This document shows, piece by piece, positions 34,299 to 43,441 of a stretch of DNA of 53,057 nt; position 1 is the stretch's first letter; every line of letters begins with the position of its first letter. Under the pieces are notes generated by a model. The model did no database searches, was not told the DNA's origin, and saw only the letters and a list, made by a program, of their open reading frames with translations. Where the stretch lies: contig JAHEKF010000014.1 in the NCBI GenBank assembly GCA_024638465.1, forward strand, positions 1-53,057. Reading direction: 5' to 3'. A program made the translations under genes and the position numbers. This stretch comes from Rhodospirillaceae bacterium (GTDB taxonomy: Bacteria > Pseudomonadota > Gammaproteobacteria > Steroidobacterales > Rariloculaceae).

Positions 34299-35207
34299 CT
34301 AGCCGCGCTCGCGAGTGACCATGTGTTCCGCGTCGAAATCGAGACACGGCGGGTCTTCGAGATAGGTCGCCTGACTTCTGTTCAGCTGCAGAACGCGCGG
34401 GTCCATAATCCATGGCTCGAGCAGCACCTCGGGGTCGAACACGGTAACGTTGTACTGAAGCGTGTCGCCGACGCGCGTGAAACGCTCTTCGACGCGCATC
34501 TCGTTGGTGTGAAACCACCCTGGCCAGCCGAGCCATGTAAGGTCATTGAAACCTACGACGTCGATGACCAGCGTATCGCCGTCCCAGTGGGCAACCGAAT
34601 CGCCCATGAATGTCTGGTCCTCGGCATTGAGCGGGTCGTGTGGCCTTCCGTCGGTGGGTACGATGCGCCAGGTATTGCGCTGCTGATAGAGCAGTACGAC
34701 ATCGTCTTCGGTCTGGATGATCCGTATCGGCGGTCCCATTCGCGGGACGCCGGCCGGCATGCAGATAAAGGTCATGTCTTCGAAGTTGCCGTTAATGTCG
34801 AGGTAGCGGACGCGATCCCAGTACTCGGGTTTGTAAAGCGGCGGGTTCGCGTAGTATCGCTGCGTCATCCCGCCGTCCCTCTCGGAGTACACATTGTTGC
34901 CATGCCGGTAGTTAGGCTGGCGACCGAGGATTCTCGCCGAAGGACTGACGCGACCGGAGGTTAACGCTGCCTGGTACGCTCCGAAAGTCTCGAAGTCGAT
35001 CTCCGAACCGTCGGGCTCTATCGCTTTGACACCCGCACCACCGCCGCCTGCGCCTCCCCAACGCCCGCTCAGATCCGGTTTGCCGTCTTCCGTTCGGGGT
35101 GTCGTGGCCGCGGACGGCTCCGCGTCCTGGGCTTTGGCGGCATTCGATAGCACCGCGGCGACAATCAAACTCAGCGCCAGTATTCGCTGGACGTCAGAAG
35201 CAATCAT
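34299..35207 (-). CDS. Secreted stand-alone relative of the DUF6152 C-terminal module
   Basis: 302 residues with a signal peptide (LIVAAVLSNAAKA) and the opening RTEDGKPDLSGRWGG. The C-terminal half carries the same features as the long DUF6152 proteins: Cys in FICMPAGVPRMG, then GDSVAHWDGDTLVIDVVGFND and a late Cys in PPCLDF. The His-His opening and NPH domain are absent, so this is the module on its own. Similar proteins are common in Acidobacteria and some Proteobacteria; no function known. Last gene of a three-gene minus-strand cluster (36621 to 34299). Confidence 0.72.
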   Translation of the reverse strand: MIASDVQRILALSLIVAAVLSNAAKAQDAEPSAATTPRTEDGKPDLSGRWGGAGGGGAGVKAIEPDGSEIDFETFGAYQAALTSGRVSPSARILGRQPNYRHGNNVYSERDGGMTQRYYANPPLYKPEYWDRVRYLDINGNFEDMTFICMPAGVPRMGPPIRIIQTEDDVVLLYQQRNTWRIVPTDGRPHDPLNAEDQTFMGDSVAHWDGDTLVIDVVGFNDLTWLGWPGWFHTNEMRVEERFTRVGDTLQYNVTVFDPEVLLEPWIMDPRVLQLNRSQATYLEDPPCLDFDAEHMVTRERG

Positions 35208-35249
35208 GTTCGAATCTTCCTCCCGGTCGGCGTTCCGTGGCTCCCGCGG

Positions 35250-35660
35250 TCAGCCGCGCTCGGCCTCATATTGATGCCATAAATCGATTTCTCGACCATC
35301 AGGCAGGACGAAGGTGATGATGTAGCCGAAGTCCGACCCATCTCTCGCTAACGCGATCGTCGCCGTGTAGGTTTCACCGGTTTTGAAGACTTCGCGGCCA
35401 CTGATGCCGATCCGCCTGAAACCGCCCGGCGCCGCGCCGGAAATATTCCAGGTCGTGACGTTACCGTCAGCGTCGGTGACATCCATGAACCAACGCACAT
35501 GCGGATTGATCCACATGACGCGCCGCATCACGCCCGTAATTGTCGCGACATTGTCCTGATCGAACTGCGCCTGAACGGCGTGATGTGCCGATGTCGGAGT
35601 CGCAGCGACCAGCAGGGAAAGCACACTCGCCGTCAGCATTGCTCTTGACCGTTTGATCAT
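35250..35660 (-). CDS. DUF6152 protein, short form, copy 4
   Basis: 136 residues from the ATG preceded by GAGGAACACAG; a longer in-frame start would add 66 low-complexity residues. Signal peptide LSLLVAATPTSA predicts the mature start HHAVQAQFDQ. The DUF6152 domain has VMWINPHVRW and ends EIDLWHQYEAERG. It is the middle gene of a minus-strand set of three for exported proteins, 42 bases before the next start. No partner enzyme is directly adjacent. Confidence 0.82.
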   Translation of the reverse strand: MIKRSRAMLTASVLSLLVAATPTSAHHAVQAQFDQDNVATITGVMRRVMWINPHVRWFMDVTDADGNVTTWNISGAAPGGFRRIGISGREVFKTGETYTATIALARDGSDFGYIITFVLPDGREIDLWHQYEAERG

Positions 35661-35730
35661 CTGTGTTCCTCGAATCTCGAACAAAGAAATCATAGCACTC
35701 GCCACCATGTTGATCTGCGATCGCGCCGCG

Positions 35731-36621
35731 CTACCGCGCGATATTGTCCGGGACCGGCATGATGACGTAAGGGTTATAGGTGTTGCTCTCGCGCAATGTG
35801 AGATCCAGCGTGGTGGTGCCGTCGACGCGTTGGACGATGCGGCCCGGCAGCAGCACATCGCTTTTATAGTCGTCAGGATTCCAGTCCTGGTAGTCCGCGT
35901 ATTCCACCTCGATGTCGCGACCGTCGAATTCCGTCTCGGCGGTCACGATTCGGTGGCTGAAATCGCGCCGTACCCCGTTCGGCATGGTGTGAGAAAGGAA
36001 GCTCTCGGGATCGAGCGTAACCGTGACCTGCGTGTCGTCGAGTGGCGCTGGCAGCGGGAAGGTCAGCGTGGGGTTCGTGCCGTCGACCGATGCAGCCGTC
36101 TGCGACCCGGCGGCAATCGCAGCCTTGATCAGACCCTGCGGCAACAGCCAAATCTGCAGCAGACGCTCGCGTACCGTTTCGGGTGCAGGGACCGCGCCAA
36201 GCCCGGGTTCCGCTTCGTTCCAGGCGAACGTGCCGGCCACGACCTGGATCTGTCGCTCCGCGGCTCCGCCGTCACGCTCGCAGCTGAAGTCGACTCGCAT
36301 GCCCGGGGCGGGGAAGGTGTGCTGCTGTTCGGGAATCGGGTAGCGTACTTCGGCTCTGTAGTGACTCATCAGGCAGGGTTGGTTATTGACCAGCCCGGTG
36401 CCGTCACCGGAAAACATCATCGTTGCGATCCTGTCGGCCTCACGCGACGTACGCAGCATTCCGAGCGTGTCTGCCGCTTTGTACAGGATCTCATCCAGGT
36501 CGCCGTCGTCCTGTGCCTGCCCCTGCCGAAGCGGCACCAGGGCGACCAATACAGCGATCGCGGCGGTGCCCGCCAGTGACAACCAGCGTTCGGTAAACGA
36601 TTGACGGCAGCGAGATTTCAT
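35731..36621 (-). CDS. Secreted protein of unknown function
   Basis: 296 residues. The N-terminus (TAAIAVLVALVPLRQGQA) is a signal peptide. The mature part (LYKAADTLGMLRTSREADRI, then PTLTFPLPAPLDDTQVTVTLD) looks like the beta-rich N-terminal region found in front of some metallo-beta-lactamase-fold proteins, but no His-rich metal motif follows, so any such enzyme domain is missing. I treat the resemblance as weak. First gene of the minus-strand cluster; the 161 bases upstream contain no gene. Confidence 0.6.
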   Translation of the reverse strand: MKSRCRQSFTERWLSLAGTAAIAVLVALVPLRQGQAQDDGDLDEILYKAADTLGMLRTSREADRIATMMFSGDGTGLVNNQPCLMSHYRAEVRYPIPEQQHTFPAPGMRVDFSCERDGGAAERQIQVVAGTFAWNEAEPGLGAVPAPETVRERLLQIWLLPQGLIKAAIAAGSQTAASVDGTNPTLTFPLPAPLDDTQVTVTLDPESFLSHTMPNGVRRDFSHRIVTAETEFDGRDIEVEYADYQDWNPDDYKSDVLLPGRIVQRVDGTTTLDLTLRESNTYNPYVIMPVPDNIAR

Positions 36622-36782
36622 GTTCCTGGTGACCCGATGTCGCGGATTCCGGCGCAGTCGTTCTTGTAATGTCTTGGCAACAGTATAAGCTTTTCTGACG
36701 GCATGCCGCCTGCTCGGCGGCGGCAACGTGGCGATGCGCTGCTACTGGTTCACAACGCGCGTGCATTGAAGGGGGGATTGGG

Positions 36783-37808
36783 ATGCAACGAACTTTTCTC
36801 TGGCTAACGGCGGTGACGATCGCTGCCGGACCGGTCGCCGCACATCACAGCGCGAAAATTTTCGAGCCCGAAGCGTCTCTCACGCTGGCGGGTACCGTCA
36901 CCGAGTTTGACTGGGCGAACCCGCACACCTATATCCATATCGAGGCCAGAGATGACGCGGGCGAACTCGTCGCCTGGGAAATCGAGACCGATGCGCTGCC
37001 GATTCTGATCAGAAGTGGCTGGACAAGTGAGTCCCTGCAACCCGGCGACCGAATTCTCGTCCGCGCACGTCCCGACCGGAACCGGCAGAGGAATCACGCG
37101 CTTCTCGTTTCGCTCGAGAAGGACGATGGCACGGTGATGTCGGCCAGGTCGTATTTCCTGAGTAAAGCGGCCGAATCGGATGCACTTGCCAGCGCAGCGG
37201 ATCTCTCAGGCCGCTGGGAGCTGCGGTTCGAGGACTATGACCGCTATTACGCGGCATGGGCCGATGTCGAGCTGACCGACGCGGGCAGGGCGGGAAGCGC
37301 AAGCTACGACGTCCGCACGGACAGCCCGGCCGCTCAATGCGTCGCCGCACCGCTACCGTCGATTCTGGTTGCGCCTTATCTGAACGAGATCGAGATCGCG
37401 GGCGATGTCATCTACATTCGAAATGAGCGCTTCAACGCGGAACGCGTGGTCTATATGGACGGACGCGGCCATCCCGAAGGCGGCGAGCGAACCAATCTCG
37501 GTCATTCGATCGGTCATTGGGATGGCGATACGCTCGTCGTCGATACTGCCCTGTTCGCGGATCACCGCGCGCCGATCTCGGGTCAGCAGGGGAACGAAGG
37601 CGTACCCGCCGGTGCGCAGAAGCGCGTCATTGAGCGTTACCGGCTCAGCGATGACGGCACGCACATCTCGATCGGGTTCGAGGTGGAAGACCCCGAGTTC
37701 CTGGCGGAACCGTTCAGAGGCGACGTGCGCTGGTACTACTCGCCGCACTTCGAAATGCGCGGCTTCGGCTGCAATGCGGAGAACTCGCAGCGCTATACGC
37801 TGCAGTAG
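36783..37808 (+). CDS. DUF6152 protein, long form, copy 5
   Basis: 341 residues with a strong ribosome-binding site (GGGGGGA) nine bases upstream. Signal peptide LTAVTIAAGPVAA, mature start HHSAKIFEPE, DUF6152 motif FDWANPHTYI, C-terminal module from Cys (AAQCVAAPLPS) to Cys (GFGCNAEN) with GHSIGHWDGDTLVVDTALF. Its sequence is most like copy 1 (26299), including the IRNERF and LAEPFRGDVRWYYSPHF segments, pointing to an older duplication within the window. Single-gene transcript, followed by a convergent neighbour. Confidence 0.83.
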   Translation: MQRTFLWLTAVTIAAGPVAAHHSAKIFEPEASLTLAGTVTEFDWANPHTYIHIEARDDAGELVAWEIETDALPILIRSGWTSESLQPGDRILVRARPDRNRQRNHALLVSLEKDDGTVMSARSYFLSKAAESDALASAADLSGRWELRFEDYDRYYAAWADVELTDAGRAGSASYDVRTDSPAAQCVAAPLPSILVAPYLNEIEIAGDVIYIRNERFNAERVVYMDGRGHPEGGERTNLGHSIGHWDGDTLVVDTALFADHRAPISGQQGNEGVPAGAQKRVIERYRLSDDGTHISIGFEVEDPEFLAEPFRGDVRWYYSPHFEMRGFGCNAENSQRYTLQ

Positions 37809-37841
37809 TCGTTGGCCGGGCGCATCTTGCGTCCGTGATGG

Positions 37842-39482
37842 CTACCTCGACGCGTTGAGCTGGTTCGTGCCGCCTGCGACGACCGGGGTGAGACCGGTCG
37901 AGTCGATGATCGATGCGGTTGCTTCCGACGACAGAAAAGCGAGAAGCGTCTCGGCGTCGCCCGAATTTTCCGCAGACGTCATGATTCCGGCGGAAAAGAA
38001 TGCAACTTCCTGCAACTCTTCCGGGATCGTGCCCGCGAAATCCGCGCCCTCGACCGGCAGGATCGCGCTGACCTGCTGGAATCCAATTTCGACTTCACCG
38101 CGTGCGACGACGCTCGCAACCCGCTCCGTGAAGATTCGTTGCGTTTTCGGCTCGATCTCTTCCCAGATACCCAGGCTCGGGAACACCTCGGTCGACAAGC
38201 GCGTCCCGCTGACGCTGGCGGAGAAGCCGATCGATTCCGCGGCCAGCAAAGTCTCTATGAACGCTTCGCGCGTGCTGATATCGGGTATCGCTGCACCGCT
38301 TCGCACTGCCATACCAATCAACGAACGACCCAGGTCAACACGCGAATCCGGTCGTACGTAGCCCTGGTCGGTCAATTCGTCGAGTGGTGGACGGTTGAGA
38401 ATCAGAACGTCGGCCGTCTCGCCGCGCGCGACGCGGACCGGGATGGATTCCGGTCCGCCACCCATAGATGAGCCGTATTCGGTCGTGATCTCGATGCCGG
38501 TGGCCTGCGCAAAGATCGGTCCGAGGATGTCGAACGCGGCCGTAAAGCCGCCCGACGTAATGACTTTCAGTTGCCGAGCGATCGATGTCGTCCTGGCGTT
38601 CCCGGAACTGTCGCTGCTTACGGGGCTCAGTCCGGTCGAAGCGACGATCCCTGCTACGGCTGGCGATGACAGGAACTCGATCAGCCTGGCTGCACCTTCC
38701 GCGTTGCCGGCGTTCGCGGGGATGACTGCCAGGAACGACGACATCTGCTGGATTTCGTCGGGTATCGGCCCGACGTAGTCGGCGCCTTCGATCGACAGAA
38801 TTTCACTGACGGCCTGAAAGCCGATCTCCACCTCGCCGCGTGCGACGACGCTCGCGACTCGCTCGGTCACGATGCGCCGGCTCTTCGATTCGATCTCTTC
38901 CCAGATTCCCAGCGACGGCAGCGCCACCGTCGACAGGTGCGTGCCGCTCACGCTCGCCGAATAGCCGAAAGATTCGGCGGCGCGCAGCGTCTCGATAAAC
39001 GCTTCCAGCGTGCTGATGTCGGGTTTCGGCGCGCCGCTCCGTACCGACATGCCGATGACCGAGTTCGCGAGATCGACTCGTGTCTCGGGTCGCAGGTGGC
39101 CGGCATCGGCCAGACCCTCGAACGCTCTGTCGTTGAAGATCAGGACGTCGGCAACCTCGCCCCCGGCGAGGCGCACGGGTATCGATTCCGGTCCGCCGCC
39201 CATCGACGAGCCGTATTCGGTCTCGATCTCGATTCCGGTCGCCTGCTCGAACAGCGGGCCGAGGATGTCGAAAGCGGCCGTGAATCCGCCGGACGTAATT
39301 ACCTTGATTGGCGCCGGCGTTGCCGGTGCGGCAGACAGCGCAGCGTCTTCCATCGCCGGGTCCGTACAGGCGTTGAGCGCAAGAAAACCGAGGACGAAAC
39401 TCGCGTGCCTGACGAGCGCCCGCTGAACGCGAGAAGTCGTCGCGGCTGATTTCTGCTGCCTGGTGCGCATGATCGGCGTCAT
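37842..39482 (-). CDS. Lipoprotein with two tandem ModA-like substrate-binding domains
   Basis: 546 residues, against about 260 for a normal binding protein. A signal peptide with the lipobox LALNAC (Cys39) is followed by domain 1 (about 59-295) and domain 2 (about 305-541), which share VITSGGFTAAFDILGP, EYGSSMGGGPESIPVR and VASVVARGEVEIGFQ. The family is the orphan ModA-like group with KPDIST motifs. No permease or ATPase lies nearby, so transport by this protein alone is not supported; sensing or scavenging of an oxyanion or small ligand is possible. It begins 23 bases after the metallo-beta-lactamase-fold gene and shares its direction. ATG at 39470 is a possible alternative start. Confidence 0.83.
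   Translation of the reverse strand: MTPIMRTRQQKSAATTSRVQRALVRHASFVLGFLALNACTDPAMEDAALSAAPATPAPIKVITSGGFTAAFDILGPLFEQATGIEIETEYGSSMGGGPESIPVRLAGGEVADVLIFNDRAFEGLADAGHLRPETRVDLANSVIGMSVRSGAPKPDISTLEAFIETLRAAESFGYSASVSGTHLSTVALPSLGIWEEIESKSRRIVTERVASVVARGEVEIGFQAVSEILSIEGADYVGPIPDEIQQMSSFLAVIPANAGNAEGAARLIEFLSSPAVAGIVASTGLSPVSSDSSGNARTTSIARQLKVITSGGFTAAFDILGPIFAQATGIEITTEYGSSMGGGPESIPVRVARGETADVLILNRPPLDELTDQGYVRPDSRVDLGRSLIGMAVRSGAAIPDISTREAFIETLLAAESIGFSASVSGTRLSTEVFPSLGIWEEIEPKTQRIFTERVASVVARGEVEIGFQQVSAILPVEGADFAGTIPEELQEVAFFSAGIMTSAENSGDAETLLAFLSSEATASIIDSTGLTPVVAGGTNQLNASR
37860..39308. repeat. Internal direct duplication inside the binding-protein gene
   Basis: Two copies of about 711 bases (37860-38570 and 38598-39308), offset 738 bases, encode the two ModA-like domains. 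The copies remain strongly alike at nucleotide level by eye, for example around the GGATTCCGGTCCGCC blocks near 38443 and 39181. This suggests a fairly recent in-frame tandem duplication, with later divergence of the second half. Confidence 0.75.
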
Positions 39483-39505
39483 TTATCGACGACCGTTCGC
39501 TCGCG

Positions 39506-40366
39506 CTATTGGGCGTCGGCCAGCATCTGTCGCGTCTCCGCGATCAGCTCGTCCAGCCAGCGATGGAAATGGTCGGGATCGACCCAGGGATGCGGATCGC
39601 CGGGTCCGCGTTCGGCGAGCATTGCGGCGCGGCCGAAAGTGTCGGGCGCTCCCTGTGCGTGGATGTCGAAGTGATTCGCGATCTGCACCTGAACATCGTT
39701 GAGCTGATTGATCCGCTCGAGGTCCTGGATAAATTGCAGAATCACTTCGGGGTCATCGCTGCGCACGGCCGGCCCGCCGTGGAAGTAGGCGGGGTAAGGC
39801 ATACCGTTGTCGTAGACGGTCATGCGTATCGACGTCGTTCCGGGTGTGTGGCCGGGCGTGTGCTCGAAGTTGAGCGTCGTATCGCCCAACGTCAGCGAGT
39901 CGCCGTCCTCGATGAAGAAATCGATCTCCGGCGCATATTCACCCCAGTCCGAAACCATCAGGTTGTAGTCTTCTTCATGGGTACCGAACTGTGCGTCGAG
40001 TATTTCGCGCAGTGCCGGCGCCCCACCGTAGTGATCGCGATGGCCCTGCATGATGATGACGTACTCGATCGCCATCGGGTCGAGCCCGAGCTCACGGATA
40101 TTGCCCAGCAGATATTCCGTGTAGCCGTCGAGATCCCAAAGCGTGTCAATGAGAATCAGGCCCTCGCTCGTCTCGATGACATAGCTCCCGACTTCGCCGA
40201 TTCCGACGAAGTAAAGATTGTCGAAAACCTGGAACGGCTCTCGCGCCATGACGCTGAGGTCGTTTCGCGGGCTGATTCTCGCCGGCGGCGGCTGAGTGGC
40301 GGCGACTCCCGTCCACAGCACGAGTAAGGCAGCGATCAGGGTGTGGCTCATCAAGCGAAGATTCAT
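39506..40366 (-). CDS. Secreted metallo-beta-lactamase-fold protein, GOB-like Gln site
   Basis: 286 residues with a signal peptide (LLVLWTGVAA). The zinc motif reads QGHRDH: Gln107 replaces the usual first His, then His109, Asp111, His112, with His173 in HTPGHTPG and His232 in ANHFDIH. Gln at that place is known in the B3 enzyme GOB-1, which still binds zinc. B3-type periplasmic hydrolases include true beta-lactamases and other hydrolases; a beta-lactamase activity is plausible but unproven. It is first gene of a two-gene operon with the tandem binding protein. Confidence 0.8.
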   Translation of the reverse strand: MNLRLMSHTLIAALLVLWTGVAATQPPPARISPRNDLSVMAREPFQVFDNLYFVGIGEVGSYVIETSEGLILIDTLWDLDGYTEYLLGNIRELGLDPMAIEYVIIMQGHRDHYGGAPALREILDAQFGTHEEDYNLMVSDWGEYAPEIDFFIEDGDSLTLGDTTLNFEHTPGHTPGTTSIRMTVYDNGMPYPAYFHGGPAVRSDDPEVILQFIQDLERINQLNDVQVQIANHFDIHAQGAPDTFGRAAMLAERGPGDPHPWVDPDHFHRWLDELIAETRQMLADAQ

Positions 40367-40585
40367 TTCGGGGTCCTCTCGTCAGGGATCCATTTTAGTT
40401 ATCGACATGCGCCGCCATAGCAGCGTCGTCCGGATACCTTAATCATCGCCCGATCCCTGTTGGAACGCTACTTCCAGAGCCGAATCATCGGTTAAATCGT
40501 GTCAATGTCGAGCGGGCGCGGTACTGATTCGCGCAGCATGGGGGTAAACTGAAAACCGCGGAAATACTCGAAAATCGGGAAAACC

Positions 40586-41611
40586 ATGACCAGCTACCGA
40601 AATTTTTCGATCGCCACGACGGCTGTCGCGGCAATGCTGACCCCGTTCGTCACCGGCGCCCATCACTCTCGCGCCGAATTCGGCGATGAGGTTACGGAGC
40701 TGACCGGAGAACTCGTGCGCGTGTTCTGGCGCAATCCGCACGCCGGTCTCAACATCGTCGTGCGTGACGAGAGCGGTGCGGAGGAGCAGTGGCGCATCGA
40801 GACGTTCGGCAGCCCGAACCTGTTCGGTCGCATGGGCGTCGATCGCGACTACTTCGTAGAGGGACAGCAGATCACCGTGTCGGGACGCGCGTCGACAATG
40901 CGGGAGAATTATCTGCTTGGCACGAACGTGTTGTTCGAGAGCGGCATGGAAGCGATCCTGAGCGCCACGATCGGGCCGCTCTGGTCCGACAACTATGTGG
41001 GCGGCTCCGAGTACTCGGACCGCGATCTCTCCGTCACAACCACGATCGCAGCGGAGAACCGTGGACTATTCCGCAACTGGAGCATTGCGGGCCGCGCGAT
41101 TGGAACGCACCGCGACTTCCCGTTCACGGCTGAAGCGCAGGCGGCGATGGACGCCTGGGATCCGGTTACGGCGCCCGTCGCACGTTGCGAAACGCCGGGC
41201 ATGCCCGGGCCGATGTACCAGCCGCTATCACAGGAGTTTGTCGATAACGGCGATACGATCACACTCAACGTCGAGTACTTCGGAATAAAGCGCACGATTC
41301 ACATGAACGATGCCGTCGATCCCGAGACGGTTGAACCGTCGCCGCTGGGTTATTCGGTCGGTCGCTGGGACGGTAATACGCTCGTCGTCGAGACGACTCG
41401 CATCAACTATCCCTATTTCAACTCCGGCGGAGCACCGCAGAGCGAAAATGTCCGGGTCGTCGAGCGCTTTGCTGTCAGTGATGACCAGACCGAAATGGAC
41501 TTCAGCATGACGATCTACGACGACGTGACATTCTCGGCGCCCGCGAGTGCCGGGCGCCTCTACGTTGCACTTGGCGAACCCTTCGTTCCACTCGACTGTA
41601 ACGTGTTCTGA
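40586..41611 (+). CDS. DUF6152 protein, long form, copy 6
   Basis: 341 residues with GGGA upstream of the ATG. Signal peptide ends FVTGA, mature start HHSRAEFGDE. DUF6152 motif VFWRNPHAGL, linker NRGLFRNWSIAGR, C-terminal module from Cys (PVARCETPGMPG) to Cys (LDCNVF) with GYSVGRWDGNTLVVETT. Close relative of copy 3 (33308), sharing DTITLN/DTITLR and RTIHMN. A 219-bp region before it holds no gene or clear promoter. It ends four bases from the convergent TRAP permease stop. Confidence 0.83.
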   Translation: MTSYRNFSIATTAVAAMLTPFVTGAHHSRAEFGDEVTELTGELVRVFWRNPHAGLNIVVRDESGAEEQWRIETFGSPNLFGRMGVDRDYFVEGQQITVSGRASTMRENYLLGTNVLFESGMEAILSATIGPLWSDNYVGGSEYSDRDLSVTTTIAAENRGLFRNWSIAGRAIGTHRDFPFTAEAQAAMDAWDPVTAPVARCETPGMPGPMYQPLSQEFVDNGDTITLNVEYFGIKRTIHMNDAVDPETVEPSPLGYSVGRWDGNTLVVETTRINYPYFNSGGAPQSENVRVVERFAVSDDQTEMDFSMTIYDDVTFSAPASAGRLYVALGEPFVPLDCNVF

Positions 41612-41615
41612 ACGT

Positions 41616-42893
41616 TCACAATCCCGCTAGGCGCGGCAGCCAGGTCACGAGCGCCGGGATATAGGTAATCAACACCAGCGCAACGATCGCGATGCCGATG
41701 AAAGGCAGCATGCTGCGTGCCACCTCGAGATAAGGCACTTTGAACGTTACGACGCCGACGAAGAGATTCAGTCCGAACGGCGGCGTCATCATGCCGATCG
41801 CAACATTGAATACCACGACTGCGCCGAGGTGCAGTGGATCGATCGCGAGTGCCTGGGCGATCGGCTGAAACACAGGCGTCAATACAATGATCGCCGAGTT
41901 CGGATCGATGAACATTCCTGCGATCAGGAACACGATGTTGATCGACATGAGCAATCCCGTTGCGGTCGTGCCTTCCATCGTCGCGGCCATGATCTGCGGT
42001 ACATTCTGTAGCGTAAGGAAGTAGGCCATCGCCGATCCGGCAGTGAGAAGAATCAACAGAGACGCGATGACGACGGCTGACTTGCCGGTGACATCGATCA
42101 GGTCTGCCATGGTCATCTTTCGATACACGATCATTTCGACGAACAATGCGTACACGCAGGCGCCCGATGCCGCTTCAGTCGGTGTGAAAGTGCCCGCATA
42201 GATTCCACCAAAAATAATTACGGGCAGGCCGAGAGACCATCCGGCTTCCCTGAGGCTCTTGAAGCGTTCGCTCCAGCTTGCCCTGGCTTTGAGGCCGATG
42301 CGCCTGGTTTTCGCATAGGCGTAGCAATACAGCGACAGCAGAACGATAAAGATCACGCCCGCGCTAAGCCCGGCGAGGAATACCCCGCCGACCGAACTCG
42401 TCGTAACGAGTGAATACAGGATCATTGCAACGCTCGGCGGTATCAGCATCGCGAGCGTCGACGACGACAGGATCAGGCCGGCCGCGAAGCCACGACCGTA
42501 GCCCTGTTGGAGCAACGCGGGATAAACGATCGGCCCGATACTGACGATCGCTGCCGTGCCGATTCCGGAGACTGCGCCGAACAGCGCACAGGTCACAGCG
42601 GTCGTAATGGCGATGCCGCCTGTCAGATGTCCGACCGACGAATCGACGAGTCGCAGCAGTCGCGTTCCTATCTCACCGCGCGAAATGATGTCGGCCGAAT
42701 AGATAAACAGTGGAATCGCCAGCAGGCTGAACTTGTTGATGCCCTGCATCATCTGCTGCGGGATAACCATGCTTGGAATATCGGGCCCGTAGAGTTCGAA
42801 CGAAACGAGCGTCGGTGCGAGGATAGCGATGAATACCGGCGCAGAGATGAACAGCAGCACGAAGGCGATGAGCGTGAACAGAATGACCGGCAT
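41616..42893 (-). CDS. dctM: TRAP transporter large permease (DctM)
   Basis: 425 residues with about twelve hydrophobic segments; PVFIAILAPTLVSFELYG, the GAVSGIGTAA and MTPPFGLNLFVG segments are typical of DctM. It forms the sodium-coupled channel of a TRAP uptake system with the small permease encoded five bases upstream. Last gene of the four-gene operon that begins with the deacetylase-fold gene. Substrate is set by the DctP protein and is unknown. Confidence 0.9.
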   Translation of the reverse strand: MPVILFTLIAFVLLFISAPVFIAILAPTLVSFELYGPDIPSMVIPQQMMQGINKFSLLAIPLFIYSADIISRGEIGTRLLRLVDSSVGHLTGGIAITTAVTCALFGAVSGIGTAAIVSIGPIVYPALLQQGYGRGFAAGLILSSSTLAMLIPPSVAMILYSLVTTSSVGGVFLAGLSAGVIFIVLLSLYCYAYAKTRRIGLKARASWSERFKSLREAGWSLGLPVIIFGGIYAGTFTPTEAASGACVYALFVEMIVYRKMTMADLIDVTGKSAVVIASLLILLTAGSAMAYFLTLQNVPQIMAATMEGTTATGLLMSINIVFLIAGMFIDPNSAIIVLTPVFQPIAQALAIDPLHLGAVVVFNVAIGMMTPPFGLNLFVGVVTFKVPYLEVARSMLPFIGIAIVALVLITYIPALVTWLPRLAGL

Positions 42894-42898
42894 AGCGG

Positions 42899-43417
42899 CT
42901 AACCGACACTTGACCCGGCTGAGCGACGGCTATCAGCGCAAGCTTTCAGCGCGACCTGCAGGAACGCGACGGACATCAGCGCGCAGCCGAGCGGTACCGG
43001 CAGGTAGAACCAGGCAGACGGAATCTCGAGCATGGGATCGATCTGTCCCGATGCGAATCGCGTCAGCGTAAATCTGGCGCCAAGCCAGGCAACCCAGCCC
43101 GTCGTAACAGCGCCGGCGATACCCACGGGAATCGGCAGTACGCTCACGATCCGATGCGGCAGCGTCTGGCGAACGACGTCGACCGTGATGTGCGTCCCCA
43201 TACGCACGGCGAGATAGGAGCCGAGAAACGTCAGCCAGATTACGATAAGACGGCCGAGAGCCGGCCCGCCGACGAAGGAGAGGTTCAGGGCGCTACGCCC
43301 TACCGAGTTAAGAAACAGCAACGCCGTCATCGACAGCAGTGCGAACACGACGAAAGCCCGGATCGCGATATCGAGTTTCGCGAGCACGCTTTCGATGCCG
43401 GTCACGATCGTTCGCAT
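42899..43417 (-). CDS. dctQ: TRAP transporter small permease (DctQ)
   Basis: 172 residues, four hydrophobic segments, with the family segment WLTFLGSYLAVRMGTHITVDV. It is required for TRAP transport in the inner membrane together with DctM. The start lies 24 bases after the DctP stop, and the stop is five bases before the DctM start, so translation is likely coupled. Confidence 0.88.
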   Translation of the reverse strand: MRTIVTGIESVLAKLDIAIRAFVVFALLSMTALLFLNSVGRSALNLSFVGGPALGRLIVIWLTFLGSYLAVRMGTHITVDVVRQTLPHRIVSVLPIPVGIAGAVTTGWVAWLGARFTLTRFASGQIDPMLEIPSAWFYLPVPLGCALMSVAFLQVALKACADSRRSAGSSVG

Positions 43418-43441
43418 ACGAGTTCCGAAATCGACGCGGCG

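Noticed and set aside
37842-39482. A functional molybdate ABC transporter serving the two molybdenum hydroxylases
   Set aside because: Only the binding protein is present and its orphan subgroup is not known to be molybdate-specific; no permease or ATPase in the window.
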